Below, piece after piece: positions 62,512 through 64,000 of a stretch of 64,000 nt of DNA. Origin of the DNA: Peribacillus simplex (lineage in GTDB: Bacteria > Bacillota > Bacilli > Bacillales > DSM-1321). Made by a program: the position numbers and the translations under genes. Under the pieces are notes generated by a model that saw only the letters and a program-made list of their open reading frames with translations, had not been told where the DNA came from and made no database searches. Positions within the stretch are counted from its first letter, which is position 1. Each line of letters begins with the position of its first letter. Location of the stretch: NCBI RefSeq assembly GCF_001578185.1, contig NZ_CP011008.1, positions 1,392,001-1,456,000 of the forward strand, read 5' to 3'.

Positions 62512-63414
62512 ATGGAAACTAATAAAGGGATATTACTGGAAAGTGGTACAAATGAGCTGGAGATAGTGGAATTCGGCATCGGTAAAAATAAATTCGGCAT
62601 TAACGTAATTAAGGTGAAAGAAATCATTAATCCTGTTCCTATCACGCTTGTACCTCATTCCCATCCAAATGTGGAGGGGATCATTGAGCTTCGCGAAGAA
62701 GTCCTGCCGGTTGTGAATGTAGCGGATGCTTTAGGATTTCCGCCATCTGAAACCCCTGAGCAGGATAAATTCATATTCGCTGAATTCAATCAGCAAAAAG
62801 TGGTTTTCCATGTTCACACTGTAACACAGATCCATCGTATTTCCTGGTCTCAAATAGAGAAGCCTTCGGATATGTATCAAGGGCTTGAAAGTCAGATTAT
62901 CGGAGTAATAAAATTAAAAAGCGAAATGGTACTGTTACTCGATTTTGAAAAAATAGTGGTCGAAATCAATCCGGAATCGGGAATAAACATTCAGCAGGTT
63001 AAAAAGCTTGGTAGCCGACAAAACTCAGATAAGAAAATCCTGATTGCAGAAGATTCTCCATTACTGAGAAAGCTGCTTTTAGATACATTGACGGAAGCTG
63101 GATTCAAGTACTTGGAGTTTTATGAAAATGGACTTGATGCAATTAATTATCTGGAGAATTTGATTGATTCAGGAAAGGCCGAAAAAGAAGTGCAACTTGT
63201 GATTACCGATATTGAGATGCCCCAAATGGATGGTCATCATTTGACTAAAAGAATAAAGGAAAGCGGTGAACTCGCAGTATTGCCGGTGATTATTTTCTCT
63301 TCCTTGATTACGGACAGCCTGCGTCATAAAGGGCAGGTCGTAGGGGCTGACGCCCAAATCAGCAAACCCGAAATTGCTGAGCTAATAAAATTGATAGACA
63401 GGTTTATATTATAA
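62512..63414 (+). CDS. cheV: Chemotaxis coupling protein CheV
   Basis: 300 residues: an N-terminal CheW-like domain (IVEFGIGKNKFGINVIKVKE, VPHSHPNVEGIIELREEVLP) that couples receptors to CheA, and a C-terminal receiver domain with the acidic pair IAEDSPLLRK, phospho-Asp in VITDIEMPQMDGHH and the Lys in ISKPEI. Phosphorylation tunes adaptation of receptor arrays. A SigD-like promoter lies upstream, consistent with motility regulation. The next gene, ykyB, is convergent, as in B. subtilis. Confidence 0.96.
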   Translation: METNKGILLESGTNELEIVEFGIGKNKFGINVIKVKEIINPVPITLVPHSHPNVEGIIELREEVLPVVNVADALGFPPSETPEQDKFIFAEFNQQKVVFHVHTVTQIHRISWSQIEKPSDMYQGLESQIIGVIKLKSEMVLLLDFEKIVVEINPESGINIQQVKKLGSRQNSDKKILIAEDSPLLRKLLLDTLTEAGFKYLEFYENGLDAINYLENLIDSGKAEKEVQLVITDIEMPQMDGHHLTKRIKESGELAVLPVIIFSSLITDSLRHKGQVVGADAQISKPEIAELIKLIDRFIL

Positions 63415-63419
63415 ATGTG

Positions 63420-63462
63420 AAAACGGGCCGATGAGGCATTACCTCACGGCCCGTTTGATTTA
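63420..63462. terminator. Bidirectional terminator between cheV and ykyB
   Basis: Long stem AAACGGGCCG-TGAGG / CCTCA-CGGCCCGTTT with a short loop and T/A tails. Confidence 0.88.
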
Positions 63463-63476
63463 TCCGGAATTCTTAC

Positions 63477-63983
63477 TTAATACTTGGAACCTTTTCCTAA
63501 AAAGGAGGATGGGAATGGATTGTGAAAAGGTTGCTTGACCGACCCGCGCCCGTAAGCCCTTTTCTCGGTATTGGTTGGGGTCGGTTGTTTTTCACCTGCT
63601 TGTCCAACGTAAGATTGCAGGATTTGTTTGGCCTTGGATAATGACAACGCAGCTTTAGGATTACGTATGGATGCTGCCCGGCTGCCGAGGTGGGGTAGTT
63701 TTTTCAAATCTTCCTTAGTGGGAGGCAGATGAAAAACATATGATCCGCATTCGACAATCACGTCGGATTGTTGTGCTGCAAAGCGAGGGTTATCAGAGAA
63801 ATGAAGTCCAATCTTCTTCGCTTTTCCTTCTTGCATAAGCTTGCTTAATGCGAGCCGTTTCAAATTATACAAATTTTTAGGCTCCAACGCAGTTTTTGCG
63901 TGCTTATTAACAATAAACACGGCTTGGGCAAGGGAGTTAATCGAAAACTCATCCCTTTCAGAATGTCCTTTCGTTTGGTTCAT
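63477..63983 (-). CDS. ykyB: YkyB-family protein
   Basis: 168-residue protein, basic, soluble. It has the YkyB block SLAQAVFIVNKHAKTALEPK then NLYNLKRLALSKLMQEGKAK and KIGLHFSDNPRFAAQQSDVI. The last 40 residues are Pro/Gly/Lys-rich and probably disordered. The ATG at 63983 follows AAAAGGAG. Function unknown, restricted to bacilli; adjacent to cheV as in B. subtilis. Confidence 0.9.
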   Translation of the reverse strand: MNQTKGHSERDEFSINSLAQAVFIVNKHAKTALEPKNLYNLKRLALSKLMQEGKAKKIGLHFSDNPRFAAQQSDVIVECGSYVFHLPPTKEDLKKLPHLGSRAASIRNPKAALSLSKAKQILQSYVGQAGEKQPTPTNTEKRAYGRGSVKQPFHNPFPSSFLGKGSKY

Positions 63984-64000
63984 TATGGAAACTCCTTTTC

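Noticed and set aside
1-64000. tRNA or rRNA genes, prophage or conjugative element
   Set aside because: No cloverleaf with a GGTTCGAATCC-type arm, no rRNA sequence, and no structural, integrase or mating genes were found. The single IS is the only mobile element I can support.

Overview
The window comes from a low-GC, endospore-forming member of the Bacillaceae. Sporulation genes (sigI-rsgI, an alpha/beta SASP, KinD- and KinE-like kinases, a Spo0E-like phosphatase), strong GGAGG ribosome sites, ATG/GTG/TTG starts and the gene order all fit. From about 24.5 kb to the end the order follows the Bacillus subtilis ykoY-sigI-rsgI-sspD-ktrD-ykrP-kinE ... kinD-mhqR ... ykvI ... ykvS ... ptsHI ... ykwC ... 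patA ... cheV-ykyB segment, with insertions and losses. Sequence style and this patchwork suggest a Peribacillus/'Bacillus simplex'-type organism; that assignment is an inference.

Layout. 0-8.4 kb: a truncated YidC-type insertase, a small membrane protein, a glycerophosphodiester phosphodiesterase, a UMF1-family transporter, an Ohr peroxidase, a YtrA-type GntR/ABC operon with a clear operator, and a cold-shock gene whose leader holds a 20-bp perfect inverted repeat. 8.6-12 kb: prfC, whose terminator was hit by an IS1182-like element that duplicated the terminator hairpin; the transposase is broken and the element carries a GC-rich Bacillaceae repeat. 12-13 kb: gene remnants and one tiny transcription unit. 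13-20.5 kb: a malate locus (MalK-MalR, malic enzyme, AEC permease) and an NhaC/MleN-type antiporter. 20.6-24.5 kb: ftsW, a ruined thioester-reductase-like SDR and an intact aldehyde dehydrogenase. 24.5-31.2 kb: manganese riboswitch plus TerC exporter, sigI-rsgI, SASP, ktrD, and a PAS histidine kinase. 31.3-34.5 kb: a graveyard of at least six fatty-acid degradation genes, joined by deletions, with operator palindromes still visible. 34.6-46.2 kb: DUF3905 protein, two overlapping spore-like microproteins, B12 radical SAM enzyme, acyltransferase, KinE, Spo0E-like phosphatase, ZIP and Fsr-type transporters, KinD, MhqR. 46.4-54.8 kb: oligoendopeptidase, YkvI, a lipoprotein, YkvS, a small sigma-like factor, a thermonuclease lipoprotein and FetAB. 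55-64 kb: ptsHI (no ptsG), two oxidoreductases, an unknown protein, PatA, CorA, an RDD pseudogene, CheV behind a SigD-like promoter, and YkyB.

How the genes act together. MalKR probably senses external malate and controls malic enzyme and its permease. SigI with anti-sigma RsgI forms a signalling pair. KinD, KinE and the Spo0E-like phosphatase act in opposite directions on the Spo0A phosphorelay. HPr and EI feed phosphate to all PTS sugars. I found no wholly new defence or mobile system. The most unusual items are the IS-in-terminator insertion with a nested repeat, the cspA-like hairpin leader, the decayed fatty-acid regulon with surviving operators, and several unannotated microproteins.
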